Shown here: positions 8,882 to 17,427 of the stretch, one piece after another
Numbering within the stretch: the first letter of the stretch is position 1
Layout of the letters: the number at the start of each line of letters is the position of its first letter
Assembly: GCA_016868315.1 (NCBI GenBank)
Contig: VGHE01000011.1
Location: forward strand, 1 to 64,000
Direction of reading: 5' to 3'
Source of the DNA: Betaproteobacteria bacterium
GTDB taxonomy: Bacteria; Bdellovibrionota_B; Oligoflexia; Silvanigrellales; Silvanigrellaceae
Length of the DNA: 64,000 nucleotides
The notes under the pieces: model-generated
The model's database searches: none
Told to the model about the DNA's origin: nothing
Seen by the model: only the letters and a program-made list of their open reading frames with translations
Made by a program: the position numbers and the translations under genes

Positions 8882-9649
8882 CTACCAATCGAGTCGAACC
8901 GCAATTCCTGCGCGTGTGCACTCCTCTTTGAGCTTCTGCACGGAAGTCTCGCCCGAGTGCACGATGCTTGCCACAAGTGCCGCATCAGCTCCTTCCACGA
9001 AGGCCTCGACCAGATGCTTTGCCTCTCCCGCACCACCCGACATTATAACCGGCACACGCACCTGAGCTTTAACTAACCTCAAAAGATTAAGATCGTAGCC
9101 ACTGCGCTTGCCATCTTGATCGATGCTGTTAATGCACAGCTCGCCCACGCCGAGCGGCAATGCAAATTCGAGCCAACGCAACATATCCCACTCCGTTGCT
9201 AATCGGCCACCGTTGATAAAAAGGCGGTAGCCGCTCGGACAGCTCGCATCACTTTGAACATCAAGACTCAGCACTACAGCCTGCACACCAAAATGAGAGG
9301 AAATCTCGGTTATCAGTTCTGGCTTACGCGGTGCAATGGAGTTAAGGGACACCTTCTCTGCGCCGCTCCCGATACAATGTGAGGCATCTGAGAAATCACG
9401 AATTCCGCCTCCAATACAGATAGGCACAAAACTCTTGGCAGCAATTTTCTCGATGACTGCAAAGTCCGGAGCCCGTTTCTCTACGCTCGCTGTTATGTCA
9501 TAAATAACAATCTCATCAGCTCCATTCTGGCTATAAAACTCGGAAAGATGTACCGGACAACCAACGTCGATGTTGTTCTTAAACTCAACGCCTTTGGTGA
9601 CTCTGCCATCACGGATATCGAGGCATGGTATGATTCTCTTCTTGAGCAT
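8882..9649 (-). CDS. hisF: Imidazole glycerol phosphate synthase cyclase subunit
   Basis: 255 residues, a (beta/alpha)8 barrel that closes the imidazole ring and releases AICAR and IGP using ammonia from HisH. The catalytic acids stand at the canonical places, Asp11 (PCLDI) and Asp130 (LSLDV); phosphate-binding loops (CIGGGI, MSGGAG) and the SIDQDGKRSGYD segment are present. The start ATG 9649 shares one base with the hisH stop (TGATG), fixing it 6 residues inside the longest frame. It is the last gene of rlmM-hisH-hisF. No other his genes except a possible phosphatase are in the window. Confidence 0.95.
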   Translation of the reverse strand: MLKKRIIPCLDIRDGRVTKGVEFKNNIDVGCPVHLSEFYSQNGADEIVIYDITASVEKRAPDFAVIEKIAAKSFVPICIGGGIRDFSDASHCIGSGAEKVSLNSIAPRKPELITEISSHFGVQAVVLSLDVQSDASCPSGYRLFINGGRLATEWDMLRWLEFALPLGVGELCINSIDQDGKRSGYDLNLLRLVKAQVRVPVIMSGGAGEAKHLVEAFVEGADAALVASIVHSGETSVQKLKEECTRAGIAVRLDW

Positions 9650-10299
9650 CAGACGTCCTCCCAACACAGAAAATTTTCAATCAACCGCAAACCAATTCGC
9701 CCACTCTTCTCAATGTGGCACTGCGCACCCCAAATATTTTTAGATGCAACAAGAGCACAGAAATCCTGTCCGCCGTAACTTGATACACCCAAAATATGGC
9801 TTGATTTTTTTTCGTCTTTTTCCACAAAAGCTGCGTAGGAATGAACAAAATAAAAGTTTGCATCCGCAGCAATTGAAACCGTTGCAGCCTCTTGTGAAGG
9901 ATGCTCTCGAGACCACGCAACAGAGTTCCAACCCATATGGGGGATGGGGTCGTCACATTGAAATTTCTCAACCTTGAAAGGCAGCAAACCGAGGCACACA
10001 GTGTCGCCTTCTTCCGACCACTCACCAAGAACCTGCATGCCCACACAGATTCCAAGCAACGGACGACCACTGTGCGCAAAACCCTGAAGGGCTTCGACCA
10101 AATCACGCCTCTTCAATTCAGCCATGGCCTGCTGTGCAGAACCCACACCCGGAAAAATGAGCCGCTCCACGTGCTTCAGGGCATTTGCATCTGAAACCTC
10201 AATGGGATCAATTTTCAGAGCCTCGATTGCCCTTCTTACAGAACCAAAATTACCAGCACCGTAATTGAGGATGCCCACTTTCATTTCCGTATTTTTCAC
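9649..10299 (-). CDS. hisH: Imidazole glycerol phosphate synthase glutaminase subunit
   Basis: 216 residues from GTG 10299, chosen for GGAG 9 bases upstream; ATG 10284 is an alternative that removes five residues. It hydrolyses glutamine and channels ammonia to HisF. The nucleophile is Cys85 in LLGICVGMQ, and the His195/Glu197 pair completes the triad. The usual HPE tripeptide reads HIE (GAQCHIEKS), an uncommon replacement that keeps both catalytic residues. It overlaps hisF by one base, so 1:1 synthesis is likely. A role in a second pathway such as sugar amidation is possible for stand-alone hisHF pairs, but no partner amidotransferase gene is present. Confidence 0.94.
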   Translation of the reverse strand: MKNTEMKVGILNYGAGNFGSVRRAIEALKIDPIEVSDANALKHVERLIFPGVGSAQQAMAELKRRDLVEALQGFAHSGRPLLGICVGMQVLGEWSEEGDTVCLGLLPFKVEKFQCDDPIPHMGWNSVAWSREHPSQEAATVSIAADANFYFVHSYAAFVEKDEKKSSHILGVSSYGGQDFCALVASKNIWGAQCHIEKSGRIGLRLIENFLCWEDV

Positions 10300-10334
10300 T
10301 GGTCACACTCCGTCTCATAAGCGATGCGCAGCCT

Positions 10335-11429
10335 TCAACCGTGAGGACCGATGTACACGGTAATTTCCTCACGGTCATGATAGAGATGCTTCATGAGCAA
10401 GCGATATGAGCGTCCTGAGTTCTTCAGATGCTCATCGAGCACGGTGCGGATTTCAGAAACCTCGTTCCAGCGTTTCTTCATAGGCAATTTCAGGTTGAAA
10501 ATGAGTCTCCGTGCCGACTGTGCTTGCCACCAATTCAACGCAAGCTCTGCAACGCGTTTGGGCTGTTCAACCATGTCGCAGACCATCCAATCGACCGGAC
10601 GCGGCGGGGAAAATTTAAAGCCATCGACCTTGAGATGTTCGACCAGTCCGGTCTCCATCAGGCGCTCATCCATTGCTCCATTGTCCACCGCCATGGTGCG
10701 GATACCCCGGCGAACAAACTGATACGTCCAACCACCCGGGCACGCTCCAAGATCCACTGCGCGACGCGACGGTGACAATGCAGCGGCTCGCTCGTCTTCA
10801 TTCAAGAAGGTGAGGAAAGCCTCTTCGAGCTTCAGGGTAGAACGACTTGGCGCATCGGCTGGAAATTTTAACCGCACAATTCCACGTGGCCAGGGGCTTC
10901 CCAAACGCATTATTGAGACGCCGAGATAGACCCGCTGATAGTTCAAAAAAAAGACGTGCAAACACTGGGCGTCCGTGTCTGGACTGACAAATTCATCGTC
11001 CCAAAAGCGAGTGTTGATGCCCAATTTAACGAGTGCAGCGTGCAAGGGCTTGCTGAATGATCGACAAAATGCAGAAAGCTCACGACCCGCATCTGAGTCA
11101 GGCGATTCCACCAACAATGCAATTGGTTTGAGCTTGCCAGGAGCTTCCTTTACAAACTTCACCAAAGGAGTCACGCGATCGTCCTCGGGCACTTCAATCT
11201 GGCGGCCGAGCAGACAGAAAACACTCCGTGCGAAGATCAAACTCTTCCACTCAAATGCTTCAAAGCAACGCGCATTTACAGGTTCATGAAAATGAAAAAC
11301 ACAAAAACCTGAATCGGGTTGTGTTTGGGGGTAGCCTGAGAATCCGAACTGAGCAGCACGCTCGCTGAGTTCGGCAGCACATTCTTTTTCAAATCCGGGA
11401 CGACAGGTCGCCAACACGCCGCTGAACAT
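10335..11429 (-). CDS. rlmM: 23S rRNA C2498 2'-O-ribose methyltransferase
   Basis: 364 residues, close to the 366 of the E. coli enzyme. An N-terminal THUMP-like half precedes a Rossmann methyltransferase half with AVDLGACPGGWTYQ (SAM site), the conserved AVDNGAMD and DWMVCDMVEQP segments, and a C-terminal LKLPMKKRW catalytic-lysine region. RlmM modifies C2498 near the peptidyl-transferase centre. ATG 11429 has AAGGAA 7 bases upstream. It heads the unit with hisH and hisF (35-base gap), an unusual partnership with no obvious logic. Confidence 0.95.
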   Translation of the reverse strand: MFSGVLATCRPGFEKECAAELSERAAQFGFSGYPQTQPDSGFCVFHFHEPVNARCFEAFEWKSLIFARSVFCLLGRQIEVPEDDRVTPLVKFVKEAPGKLKPIALLVESPDSDAGRELSAFCRSFSKPLHAALVKLGINTRFWDDEFVSPDTDAQCLHVFFLNYQRVYLGVSIMRLGSPWPRGIVRLKFPADAPSRSTLKLEEAFLTFLNEDERAAALSPSRRAVDLGACPGGWTYQFVRRGIRTMAVDNGAMDERLMETGLVEHLKVDGFKFSPPRPVDWMVCDMVEQPKRVAELALNWWQAQSARRLIFNLKLPMKKRWNEVSEIRTVLDEHLKNSGRSYRLLMKHLYHDREEITVYIGPHG

Positions 11430-11467
11430 TCAGGTTCCTTCCACACATGTCAAAAGATTGACGCTCC

Positions 11468-11520
11468 GGGGGCAAAAGTCACAAAATTCTCGTCGGTTGC
11501 ACACTCAAAAGGGGGCAAAA
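11468..11520 (+). repeat. Direct repeat GGGGGCAAAA, two copies
   Basis: GGGGGCAAAA occurs at 11468-11477 and 11511-11520, 43 bases apart (about four helical turns), in the non-coding region upstream of the ParA gene. Each copy is followed by (A/T)-containing TC-rich sequence. Spacing by whole turns could place two protein copies on one DNA face. Two copies of a 10-mer are suggestive only. Confidence 0.35.
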
Positions 11521-11544
11521 TCTGCCGTTCTGGGGCACACTAGC

Positions 11545-11564
11545 AATGCGATTGTATTCGCATT
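11545..11564 (+). promoter_or_regulatory. Perfect palindrome upstream of parA-like gene, candidate operator or centromere-like site
   Basis: AATGCGA (11545-11551), six bases, TCGCATT (11558-11564) form a perfect 7-bp inverted repeat ending 27 bases before the ATG of the ParA gene. The position fits an autoregulatory operator or a binding site for the partner protein. It does not resemble the classical parS sequence. No T-run follows, so it is not a terminator. Confidence 0.45.
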
Positions 11565-11591
11565 TCAAGCACCCTGTTGAAGGAGTCTGCC

Positions 11592-12578
11592 ATGGCAAAA
11601 GCCTCCAAACCCTCTCGCTCAGGCGCAAGCACCCGAAAGCCGGCGGCAAGCGCTAAATCCGCAACCACGGGAATCAAGCTGAAACCCGTAGAAGCCCCCA
11701 AACCATCACGAATTATTGCGATTTGCAATCAAAAAGGTGGGTGCGGCAAAACAACCTCAGTCATCAACATCGCTGCCAGCTTGGCTGCTATGGGACAAAG
11801 GGTGCTTATCATCGACCTCGATTCCCAGTGCAATGCAACCCAAGGTCTCGGTTTGCAGATGAACGACGTTGAAGAAAGCATTAGCGATGTGCTGCTCGAC
11901 CCTAAGTCTTTCACACTGGCCGACGTGATTCTCGAGAGCCCCTACGCCAACCTGCACGTGGCACCCGGCTCCATCGAACTTTCAGAGTACGAGAGTCGTG
12001 CAGCCAGCGAGATTGGTCGGGAGAACCGGCTGAAGAAGGCCATTGCGCAGGTGCGCGAGCACTATGACTACGTTCTTATCGACACACCACCTTCGCTGGG
12101 CTTGCTTTCTGTTAATGCACTCAACGCAGCAACAGAAGTACAGATCGCGATGCAGTCTCATCCTTTTGCTCTCGATGGGCTGCACCTGTTGCTTGAAACC
12201 ATTGAGCTCGTGCAGCAGGAGCTCAATCCGGAATTGAAGATCTCCGGAGTGCTAGTCACCATGTTTGACCCACGCACAAAGATCTCCCGCGAAATTGTCG
12301 ATGCCGTTTGCGCCATTCCAACGCTGAAAGGCCGGGTTCACAAGACTGTGGTGCGTCAGAATGTAAAGCTCACTGAAGCTTCAAAGCTGCGTAAGCCAGT
12401 GATGTACTACGACTACGAATGCACAGGTGCAGAGGACTACCTGCAGCTCAGCAAAGAAATCGCAGCACAGGTGAAGACATCGACCAAAGTTACCGCACCG
12501 GCCAAAAAGGCTGCCGCTAAAGCACCAACAAGCAACAAATCCAGTTCGAAATCTTCTGCCCGTTCAACTCGCGCCTAA
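11592..12578 (+). CDS. ParA-family partition/positioning ATPase
   Basis: 328 residues from ATG 11592 with AAGGAG 6 bases upstream. The deviant Walker A KGGCGKTT (about 48-55), the IIDLDSQ Walker A' region and LIDTPPSLG Walker B identify a ParA/Soj-type ATPase that dimerises with ATP and binds DNA non-specifically. Oddities: a 38-residue Ser/Ala/Lys/Pro-rich basic lead before the fold and a 35-residue Ala/Lys/Ser-rich basic tail. The next gene, 14 bases on, is not ParB. Chromosomal parA normally sits with parB, so this may be an orphan ParA that positions a cargo other than the chromosome. ATPase call firm, cargo unknown. Confidence 0.92.
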   Translation: MAKASKPSRSGASTRKPAASAKSATTGIKLKPVEAPKPSRIIAICNQKGGCGKTTSVINIAASLAAMGQRVLIIDLDSQCNATQGLGLQMNDVEESISDVLLDPKSFTLADVILESPYANLHVAPGSIELSEYESRAASEIGRENRLKKAIAQVREHYDYVLIDTPPSLGLLSVNALNAATEVQIAMQSHPFALDGLHLLLETIELVQQELNPELKISGVLVTMFDPRTKISREIVDAVCAIPTLKGRVHKTVVRQNVKLTEASKLRKPVMYYDYECTGAEDYLQLSKEIAAQVKTSTKVTAPAKKAAAKAPTSNKSSSKSSARSTRA

Positions 12579-12592
12579 GGAGACCACTGCTC

Positions 12593-13681
12593 ATGAATAA
12601 ACCCAAGAAACCTTTGCGTGGACTTTTTGCCAGCACCGAGGCTCCACTCAGTACTCCAAGCAAGACACCTATTCCGATTCCCATGCCCAAGAAGGATGCC
12701 CCCAAAGCGCCAGGCAAGAGCAAACTTCCTCCCGAGCGCATGATTCCACCACCACGCATCAAGCCTCAGCCACCGACCTTGATGATGGATGCTCCGCAGA
12801 CCCCATCCGTGGAAGAAAAAGTGACTGCTCTTCCGGTCGATGAAATTGCAGTGGCTCCGGTAGAGATCGAGGTGATGCCAGCACCTGTTGCACTCGAAAA
12901 CCCAACCATGGTTCGAGCTCCTTCTGGCGAAGGCAACCGCATCATGGCTATCCAATACAACTTCGAGGCCATGAAGAGCATCCGTGAGGGTTGGCAAGAG
13001 TCGGACTACGTCCAGTTCCTCAAACGACTCGACACCCTTCAAACCGAAGCCTTCCTTTTGCGCGGCAAACTCCTGGCTGAAGCCAAAATGCGCTTTTTCG
13101 AGACCAACAAACTCGGCTGGGCAGCCTTCTGCGATACTGAACTAGGAATGAACTACACGACTGCCAACCAGTACATTCGGGTGGCGGCGGAGTTTGATGT
13201 GACGTCACATCAACGCCCCGACTTCGGATTTGAACACTTCAAAGCTCTGCTCCCGCTCACTCAAGAAGAGCGCACAGTCCTTCTTGAACAATCGGAGAGC
13301 TGGAGTGTGAAGGCCATTCGCAACAAGGTGCGCGAGATTGTTGTTGCAAAAGCGCCGCTCAGCTCAAATCAAAGCGCCAAAGAGACCTCCCGCCGAGCCA
13401 TGCGGTTCATCCGCGCCCTGCAATCGACCAAAACCGATGCAGCCGACTTCAACGAGGCATTCCAGTCTCTCAACCCGGCACTGCGTATGCAGGTCGCTGC
13501 AACCTGCCACAGCGCGTCGGCGCATTTGCTCAAGCTCGCACGCTTGCTGAACGACGAGCCTGAAATCGAAATTACGGGGCGCTTGCCGCACACCCGTGCC
13601 GGAGCAGTTGCCACGGCCGAAGGATTTGCAACAATGCAGGAGATTCTTCCTGTGACAGGAAATGCCGATCACTCCAACTAA
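12593..13681 (+). CDS. Proline-rich ParA-partner candidate with DUF3102-like helical core
   Basis: 362 residues. It starts with a basic peptide (MNKPKKPLRGLFAS) that recalls the ParA-activating N-terminus of ParB proteins. About 100 residues rich in Pro/Lys/Ala follow, likely disordered. A helical core at about 120-205 holds LLAEAKMRFFE, GWAAFC and TTANQYIRVAAEF, similar in pattern to DUF3102 proteins and to winged-helix-like DNA binders. A second helical part runs to the end. There is no ParB nuclease/CTP domain. SD AAGGAG lies about 13 bases before ATG. Placement directly after parA suggests it is the cargo adaptor or ATPase activator; this is inference. Confidence 0.82.
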   Translation: MNKPKKPLRGLFASTEAPLSTPSKTPIPIPMPKKDAPKAPGKSKLPPERMIPPPRIKPQPPTLMMDAPQTPSVEEKVTALPVDEIAVAPVEIEVMPAPVALENPTMVRAPSGEGNRIMAIQYNFEAMKSIREGWQESDYVQFLKRLDTLQTEAFLLRGKLLAEAKMRFFETNKLGWAAFCDTELGMNYTTANQYIRVAAEFDVTSHQRPDFGFEHFKALLPLTQEERTVLLEQSESWSVKAIRNKVREIVVAKAPLSSNQSAKETSRRAMRFIRALQSTKTDAADFNEAFQSLNPALRMQVAATCHSASAHLLKLARLLNDEPEIEITGRLPHTRAGAVATAEGFATMQEILPVTGNADHSN

Positions 13682-13698
13682 CGACAAGGAATAGAAAT

Positions 13699-14808
13699 AT
13701 GCCGGGCTCCCTTTCGCCACTCCGTGTGAAGAGAACCGGCACTGCACTCTCTCCCTGGCTCCGTGCAGCACTCCTCATCTCAGCGACCTGCGCGGTCAGC
13801 CCCATCTCCGGTGCAACAGAACTCAAATCGACAGCCGGAAACAAAACGCAGTGCCGAAGTCTTGGACTTTTCAACTCATCTGCCAAGTCTGCACAATCTC
13901 AAGAAGCAATCATCACAGCCGTTCTCGACAAGTTCGAGCGTGCATTTTCGCAAAATGATGCTGATCTGTTCGCAGATGTCGCGAGTGATTCACTTCAAAA
14001 AAAGAAAGATGATTACAAAGCTATCTTCAATGGCACTGTCCTCGAATACGGCCTCAAGAAAGTGAAGCTACAAAGAAGCAGTCTCTGGGAAATAAAAATC
14101 GAAGGGGAGCCGCAACCCGGACAGACGGCCACTTGCGGTGACGTGGGAATTCAACCCGTCTTCGGTCCAACAGAACAATTCGCTGCGTTGTACTCGGTGT
14201 TTGCGGCAGATCAACAGACAAGAATCTTGGTGATTTTTGCTCGCACTCCGCAGGATGCCAAAAAGGTAGGTGGCCTAGGACTCGTTCTATTGCAGGTTCA
14301 GCGTTGGACCTATAATGGCCGCTCTCCTGAAGCAATTCTCTCAGAAGGGCTGCGGAGCGACGGAGCCGGTGAAAGTTTAATCGGATATCTGTTGTCGGAG
14401 GCATCTGCTCGAATTCTCGAGAGCAATCCTTACATGATTCTTCCTCTCCAACAGCGCGCGCGTGAGCAAACACAACGTCTGAGTGAGAAGGCGCTCGCAC
14501 TCCAGGCCATCGCACTTCGCCAGGTGCAATCCGAGCCAATTTGGAAACCAGAACGCTTTGCGACCATTTTTAAAGATGGTGAGTTGGCTGTTGGGGTCAA
14601 AGTGAGGATGACTCAGGAGATCGCACTGAACGACCAATTGAAGAAGTGCAAGGCTCTCGGGAAGCAACTTTTCTCAACCAACTCTGCCTGGCGCAAGTCT
14701 TTCTCGGGCTTTGAATGCCTTCCTTATGGCGCAAACGAAGAAATCGCGTCATTCCCCAAGGGAGGAAGCCAGTACTTCCCCTGGACTCTCCTCGACAGCA
14801 ACAAATGA
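13699..14808 (+). CDS. Exported protein of unknown function
   Basis: 369 residues, ATG with AAGGAA 8 bases upstream. N-terminal basic region (PLRVKRTG), hydrophobic stretch and a probable signal cut near SGATE. The mature protein has four cysteines and a helical C-terminal half (QQRAREQTQRLSEKALALQ). It starts 17 bases after the ParA-partner gene and may be cotranscribed with it, making a three-gene unit, but nothing in it points to a shared function. It converges with a TPR lipoprotein gene. A weak hairpin AGATTCT-AA-AGAATCT straddles its stop. Confidence 0.8.
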   Translation: MPGSLSPLRVKRTGTALSPWLRAALLISATCAVSPISGATELKSTAGNKTQCRSLGLFNSSAKSAQSQEAIITAVLDKFERAFSQNDADLFADVASDSLQKKKDDYKAIFNGTVLEYGLKKVKLQRSSLWEIKIEGEPQPGQTATCGDVGIQPVFGPTEQFAALYSVFAADQQTRILVIFARTPQDAKKVGGLGLVLLQVQRWTYNGRSPEAILSEGLRSDGAGESLIGYLLSEASARILESNPYMILPLQQRAREQTQRLSEKALALQAIALRQVQSEPIWKPERFATIFKDGELAVGVKVRMTQEIALNDQLKKCKALGKQLFSTNSAWRKSFSGFECLPYGANEEIASFPKGGSQYFPWTLLDSNK

Positions 14809-14834
14809 GATTCTAAAGAATCTGGGCTTGCGAT

Positions 14835-15803
14835 TCAGCGTTCACTTTTCACGTCAGCAGTCGCAAGTCCATAAGCACTCTCTTCCTCACGCCGCACATT
14901 CACAAATGCAGCATCGGCAAATGCTCTGAGCTCTTGGGAAGCCTTGGGGTGATCCATCACAATCCTGAAGTGACGCTTTGCGTCTTTGAAACTGCGGTTT
15001 CCATAGAGATAGACGAGACCGAGATTATAATGAGCAAGCATATCGTTTTTGTCGCGCGCGATTATTTTTTTATACGCATCGATTGCAGCAGAGTATTTTC
15101 TTGCATTATAAGCGGTTTCAGCAGCCATATGACCTATGCGCGAGTTGCCCGGATCGAGCTGTTCAGCTTGCCGGAATAATTCCAGAGCCTCGAGATGCGC
15201 ACCGCGTCTGAGAGCGAGGAGGCCAAGGTTACAACGCGCTGTGACTGAAGTTCCCGGAAATTGAGCCGCCTCACTCAAAAGTGACCGAGCCTTACTTTCA
15301 TCACCCAGCATGAGCGAAGCGAGCCCGAGCAACAACTGCACTTCGGCAGCCATCGAAGTCCGCTTGCGTGCACTCTTGGAGTAGCGCAGGTACCCCTCCA
15401 CCATTTCGGGCTGACCGGTGGTAAGAGCTTCGACCGACAAAATACGCAACGACTCCGCATCGGCCGTCGCCATGTTTTTCACATTGGCACGCGCCTGATC
15501 CGCCTTCTTTCGAAGCGATCGGGTCATGGTCAGAGGCAAGTAGATTTCCTTATCGAGAGCATTCTTTAGCGATGACTCGTCCGAGTTTTCATCGAGCGAG
15601 CGCATGATAACATCGGTTTGGTCGAGCTCGCGGTCGTAGGTCATCCGAGAGAAAGCAACATCCTGCAGACCAACAGGTTCGGTCTGCGTAGTGGTGCACG
15701 CCGCTGCTGCTCCGAGAACCGAGACGATAAGGGCTTTGCGCAGGGAAGCATCCACCCGGCGGAAAAGTCCTCTGTTCGTGTTTGAACTGCATTGGGTTTT
15801 CAT
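14835..15803 (-). CDS. TPR lipoprotein
   Basis: 322 residues from ATG 15803 (GGAG 5-6 bases upstream), 21 residues inside the longest frame. A basic n-region and hydrophobic segment end at LGAAAAC, a lipobox. From about residue 150 tetratricopeptide repeats follow: LGLLALRRGAHLEALELF, AAETAYNARKYSAAIDAY and YNLGLVYLYGNRSFKDAKRHF. TPR lipoproteins such as PilF/PilW act as scaffolds for envelope machines; similarity here is to the repeat only, and no pilus genes are nearby. The 230 bases upstream up to tcdA hold both divergent leaders and show nothing else clear. Confidence 0.87.
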   Translation of the reverse strand: MKTQCSSNTNRGLFRRVDASLRKALIVSVLGAAAACTTTQTEPVGLQDVAFSRMTYDRELDQTDVIMRSLDENSDESSLKNALDKEIYLPLTMTRSLRKKADQARANVKNMATADAESLRILSVEALTTGQPEMVEGYLRYSKSARKRTSMAAEVQLLLGLASLMLGDESKARSLLSEAAQFPGTSVTARCNLGLLALRRGAHLEALELFRQAEQLDPGNSRIGHMAAETAYNARKYSAAIDAYKKIIARDKNDMLAHYNLGLVYLYGNRSFKDAKRHFRIVMDHPKASQELRAFADAAFVNVRREEESAYGLATADVKSER

Positions 15804-16035
15804 AAAGTCTCCAATCGCGACGCAGCGAGCGACATCCCAAAGGATGGCTCGGACACCCCACAGCAATTCAAATGCCAGGATAAAGCCTCAGAAATAATTG
15901 AAGAAAAATCAAAGACAGACAAGCAAGTTGTCGAAACACAGCACAACTGCAGAATCTTTGTTCAGTCGGAAATCGTTGAGTCAACCCGAGGAATCAGCTA
16001 TGCGCGACCCATGAAGTCCACCGTGGAGGGTTGTC

Positions 16036-16920
16036 ATGGCATTCAAGAATCATCGCTTCAGCCGACTTGAGCTGTTGGTCGGCCGCGAAGGTCTCGGACG
16101 TTTTAGAAGCAAACACGTGGCCGTCTTCGGTGTGGGTGGTGTAGGGAGCTTTGCTGCTGAGGGAATGGCGCGCGCTGCTGTCGGTAAAATCTCGCTCATC
16201 GACCACGATGAAGTCTGTGTCACAAACGTAAACCGACAACTGCATGCGTTCACGGACACTGTGGGCGAGAAAAAAGTTGCCCTCATGGCAGAACGCATTC
16301 GACGCATCAATCCTTTGCTCGAGGTCTTTGCCTTCCCCGAGCATCATCACCCAGACAAGGGTAACCAAATGCTTGAGGCGGCTGAGAGCGCGGCCGGTGC
16401 ACCTGTTGACCTGGTTCTCGACTGCATCGATACGCTGGCACCCAAGGTCGATTTGATTGAGCGCTGTGTGAGGGCAGGAATTCCAGTCATCAGCAGCATG
16501 GGAGCAGCGAGTCGCCTTGATCCCTCTCTTATTACAGTTGCCGATATCTCTGAAACCAAGGTGGATCCGTTCGCCAAGCAGGTGCGCACGAAGCTGCGCG
16601 AACGTGGCATCAATACCGGTGTCACGGCTATTTTCAGCACAGAAATGCCACTTGACCCAGAGCAAGCTGTTCCGGGCACAGAGTGGCACTGCATTTGTCC
16701 GACAATTGAGAAGCAGTTTGGCGCCTGCCAGCACAAGCGGGTCATGCTTGGAACCATCTCATACATGCCCGCGATGTTCGGGCTCTGGATGGTGAGTGCT
16801 GCGACACGGCACTGGCTCGAAGGTATCGACCTGAGCAAGCGCGACACATTCGAGCACACGCCTACCTTCGAGGAACTCCAACGCGCTATGTCGCTCGCTC
16901 AGAGTCCTGCTGGTTCTTAA
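16036..16920 (+). CDS. tcdA: tRNA threonylcarbamoyladenosine dehydratase
   Basis: 294 residues. An E1-like (ThiF/MoeB fold) enzyme that uses ATP to cyclise t6A37 to ct6A in ANN-decoding tRNAs. The start RFSRLELLVGREGL is the family signature; the nucleotide site VFGVGGVGSFAAEGMAR is at about 30-46, the IDHDEVCVTNVNRQ segment follows, and DCIDTLAPKVDLI matches TcdA rather than MoeB. The zinc-binding CxxC pairs of MoeB are absent, as expected. GGAGGG lies 6 bases before ATG. Monocistronic. Confidence 0.94.
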   Translation: MAFKNHRFSRLELLVGREGLGRFRSKHVAVFGVGGVGSFAAEGMARAAVGKISLIDHDEVCVTNVNRQLHAFTDTVGEKKVALMAERIRRINPLLEVFAFPEHHHPDKGNQMLEAAESAAGAPVDLVLDCIDTLAPKVDLIERCVRAGIPVISSMGAASRLDPSLITVADISETKVDPFAKQVRTKLRERGINTGVTAIFSTEMPLDPEQAVPGTEWHCICPTIEKQFGACQHKRVMLGTISYMPAMFGLWMVSAATRHWLEGIDLSKRDTFEHTPTFEELQRAMSLAQSPAGS

Positions 16921-16967
16921 AAGTCCAGCGTCGCTCCTCGGGAAAAACGAAAACCATAAAAATGAGG

Positions 16968-17270
16968 TCAGAACTTCAGACCAGCCTCAGCCCGTGAATA
17001 GCGAGGACGATTGCCGTCGAATTCGCGCGGGCGAGCCTCATTCACAGTCAGTGGTCGCCCCATGAACTGTTTGCCATTGAGAATCTGCGCAGCTCGCACA
17101 GCCTCATCATCCGAACCCATCTCCACAAAGGCGAACCCCTTGCTCCGACCCGTTTCACGATCGATCACGACCCGTGCTCTGGTCACGGTGCCGTGCTCGC
17201 TGAAGAAATTGAACAGATCGTTTTCTGTGCTGCTGAACGGCAAATTACCGACGTACAACTTGCGACCCAT
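16968..17270 (-). CDS. Small RRM-type RNA-binding protein
   Basis: About 100 residues forming one RNA-recognition motif. RNP2 is LYVGNL at residues 4-9 and RNP1 is KGFAFVEM near 44-51, both with the aromatic residues that stack on RNA. A short Arg/Pro-rich tail (RPREFDGNRPRYSR) follows. ATG 17270 follows GAGGAGG at 6 bases; the frame extends upstream but without a better signal. Such proteins are common in deltaproteobacteria and cyanobacteria (Rbp family), where they act in RNA stability or stress. Monocistronic. Confidence 0.93.
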   Translation of the reverse strand: MGRKLYVGNLPFSSTENDLFNFFSEHGTVTRARVVIDRETGRSKGFAFVEMGSDDEAVRAAQILNGKQFMGRPLTVNEARPREFDGNRPRYSRAEAGLKF

Positions 17271-17427
17271 GAATCGACCTCCTCGAATCCGCCTGTGACA
17301 GTTCTGCCAAACCACGTAAGCTCCAAATGCCCACGCCGACAGGTGCCGCGGATAGTCGCACAGAACTTTTTTTGAGTAATTCGGATATTGGTATGATGAA
17401 GGCAGGATTGGAGGAAACTCTTACCAA

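Noticed and set aside
14808-14823. Hairpin AGATTCT-AA-AGAATCT between convergent genes
   Set aside because: A-T rich stem, loop of two bases and no T-run, so not a credible intrinsic terminator.
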